From: Corynebacterium vitaeruminis DSM 20294
GTDB taxonomy: Bacteria; Actinomycetota; Actinomycetes; Mycobacteriales; Mycobacteriaceae
Reading direction: 5' to 3'
Assembly (NCBI RefSeq): GCF_000550805.1
Contig: NZ_CP004353.1
Location: forward strand, 2,170,001 to 2,234,000
Length of the DNA stretch: 64,000 nucleotides
Both the position numbers and the translations under genes were made by a program. Shown here one piece after another: positions 63,095-64,000 of this stretch. Each line of letters begins with the position of its first letter. Positions within the stretch are counted from its first letter, which is position 1. The notes under the pieces were generated by a model, which ran no database searches, was not told the DNA's origin, and saw nothing but the letters and a program-made list of their open reading frames with translations.

Positions 63095-63982
63095 GTGGCC
63101 TGGGTCCTCCTCGGCGTGCTCGCCGGGTTCATGGTCCCGTGGCAGACCGTCGCCAACAACCGCCTGCGTCTTTCCACCGGCACGCCCTACTCCGCCTCGC
63201 TCGTATCTTTTTCCGTGGGCACCGCGGGGCTCGTTGCGGTCTGCCTCGTTCTCGGTTTGCTTTCCGACGCTACGCTGGCCATCTCCCTGCCCAAGTGGAT
63301 GTGGCTGGGCGGGGCCTTCGGCGTGGTGGCGCTGACGGGCAACATCCTGCTCTTCCCGCGGCTCGGCGCCGTGGAGACCGTCGTCTTGCCCATCGCGGGC
63401 CAGATCCTCATAGGGCTGGTTATCGACCAGTTCGGGTGGTTTCACGCGCCGGTGCAGCACCTGACGCTCATCCGCGGGCTGGGTGCCGCGGTGGTCATGG
63501 CGGGCGTGCTCGCCTGCGTCGGCCGCCCCTCCGAGGCCCAGGCGCCCCGCGGGGCGTGGGGCTGGCGGGCGGCGGGCATCGTCTTCGGCGCGCTCATCGC
63601 CTGCCAGGCCGCGGTCAACGGCCAGCTCGGAAAGGCGCTCGGCTCGCCGATCCCGGCGGCGCTCATCTCCTTCGCGGTGGGCACGGCGCTGCTGCTTGTG
63701 GTCAACGCGGCCCTGCGCTGGCGCCCGCGCGCAGAGCGCATCGACGAACGCCCAAACCCGTGGTGGATGTGGCTCGGCGGCTTCATCGGCGCGACCTACG
63801 TGCTGGTCAACGCCGCGCTCGCCCCGCTCATCGGCACGGGGCTGACCGTCATGGCGGGCCTGGCGGGGCTCATGGCCGGGTCGCTGCTCGTCGACCGGAT
63901 CTTCGGCCGCGGCACCCGCCTGGCCCAGGTGGTCGGCGTCCTGCTCATCCTGGGCGGCGTGGCCGCCATGCGGCTGATCTAG
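63095..63982 (+). CDS. YdcZ/DUF606-type membrane transporter
   Basis: A 295-residue member of the drug/metabolite transporter group made of two DUF606 halves: WVLLGVLAGFMVPWQTVANN and GIVFGALIACQAAVNGQLGK are the two repeated openings, each followed by four further helices. The GTG at 63095 follows the haemoglobin stop by one base, so it is the last gene of mscS-glbO-ydcZ. Substrate unknown. A GCTTTCCGACG variant of the motif lies at 63259. Confidence 0.87.
   Translation: MAWVLLGVLAGFMVPWQTVANNRLRLSTGTPYSASLVSFSVGTAGLVAVCLVLGLLSDATLAISLPKWMWLGGAFGVVALTGNILLFPRLGAVETVVLPIAGQILIGLVIDQFGWFHAPVQHLTLIRGLGAAVVMAGVLACVGRPSEAQAPRGAWGWRAAGIVFGALIACQAAVNGQLGKALGSPIPAALISFAVGTALLLVVNAALRWRPRAERIDERPNPWWMWLGGFIGATYVLVNAALAPLIGTGLTVMAGLAGLMAGSLLVDRIFGRGTRLAQVVGVLLILGGVAAMRLI
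63259..63277 (+). repeat. Dispersed motif variant in the YdcZ-type gene
   Basis: GCTTTCCGACGCTACGC preceded by CGGTTT; two core changes and one missing base in the extension. Confidence 0.5.
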
Positions 63983-64000
63983 CCGAGCGCCCTGGCGACG

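Overview
This 64 kb, GC-rich window reads as the chromosome of a Corynebacterium. The gene order rpsT, holA/comEC/comEA, degV, gpgP-like phosphatase, rsfS, nadD, proA, proB, obg, rpmA, rplU, rne, ndk, DUF4233, folC, valS, mdh, clpX, clpP2, clpP1, tig, rpiB, DsbA-like, pepN matches the actinobacterial order known from Mycobacterium and Corynebacterium. A DtxR-type iron box, a ClgR-type box, and a group-II truncated haemoglobin agree with this. I do not assign a species.

Layout. 1-3940 (minus): a Tat-exported Dyp peroxidase EfeB (cut by the window edge), the lipoprotein EfeO, and a secreted, membrane-anchored phosphoesterase. 4586-5668 (plus): a solitary PemK/MazF-type protein and rpsT. 5758-24891 (almost all minus): housekeeping block from a MOSC protein to RNase E, ending with a large FAD/Fe-S dehydrogenase. 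24990-28394: DipZ divergent from a lipoprotein / SigK-like sigma factor / RskA-like anti-sigma cluster, with a matching pair of SigK-like promoters between them. 28458-33298: ndk, a small membrane protein, pirin, and an iron-siderophore ABC importer under a DtxR box. 33282-40765 (minus): HNH protein, DUF4233, folC, valS, a broken VOC gene, mdh. 41511-44994: TetR regulator, a polytopic membrane protein with twin CsoR/CstR-like operators, clpX. 45175-47684: a GNAT gene followed by three broken genes (SDR, CoA-transferase beta fragment, collapsed LAL/LuxR regulator), apparently the fossil of an aromatic-acid catabolic cluster. 47744-50739 (minus): clpP2, clpP1, tig, tRNA-Pro. 50922-51811: a 41-bp duplication of the tRNA-Gly 3' end flanking an XRE regulator, the footprint of an integrated element. 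51933-64000: small HTH protein, Gly/Asp-rich protein, rpiB, MFS-ArsR fusion, DsbA-like reductase, pepN, cystathionine gamma-synthase, an ABC ATPase, MscS channel, haemoglobin, and a YdcZ-type transporter.

The most unusual feature is not a gene. A motif with core GCTTgTCGACG, often continued by cCTAcGGC and preceded by a pyrimidine-rich run, occurs at least 13 times exactly and about 22 more times with changes only at two core positions. Copies lie on both strands, often just after stop codons or terminators but also inside genes, and one pair forms a near-perfect inverted repeat behind rpsT. In abundance and placement it resembles the DNA uptake sequences of Neisseria and Pasteurellaceae, and the window carries comEA/comEC. 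All positions and counts were made by eye without software.
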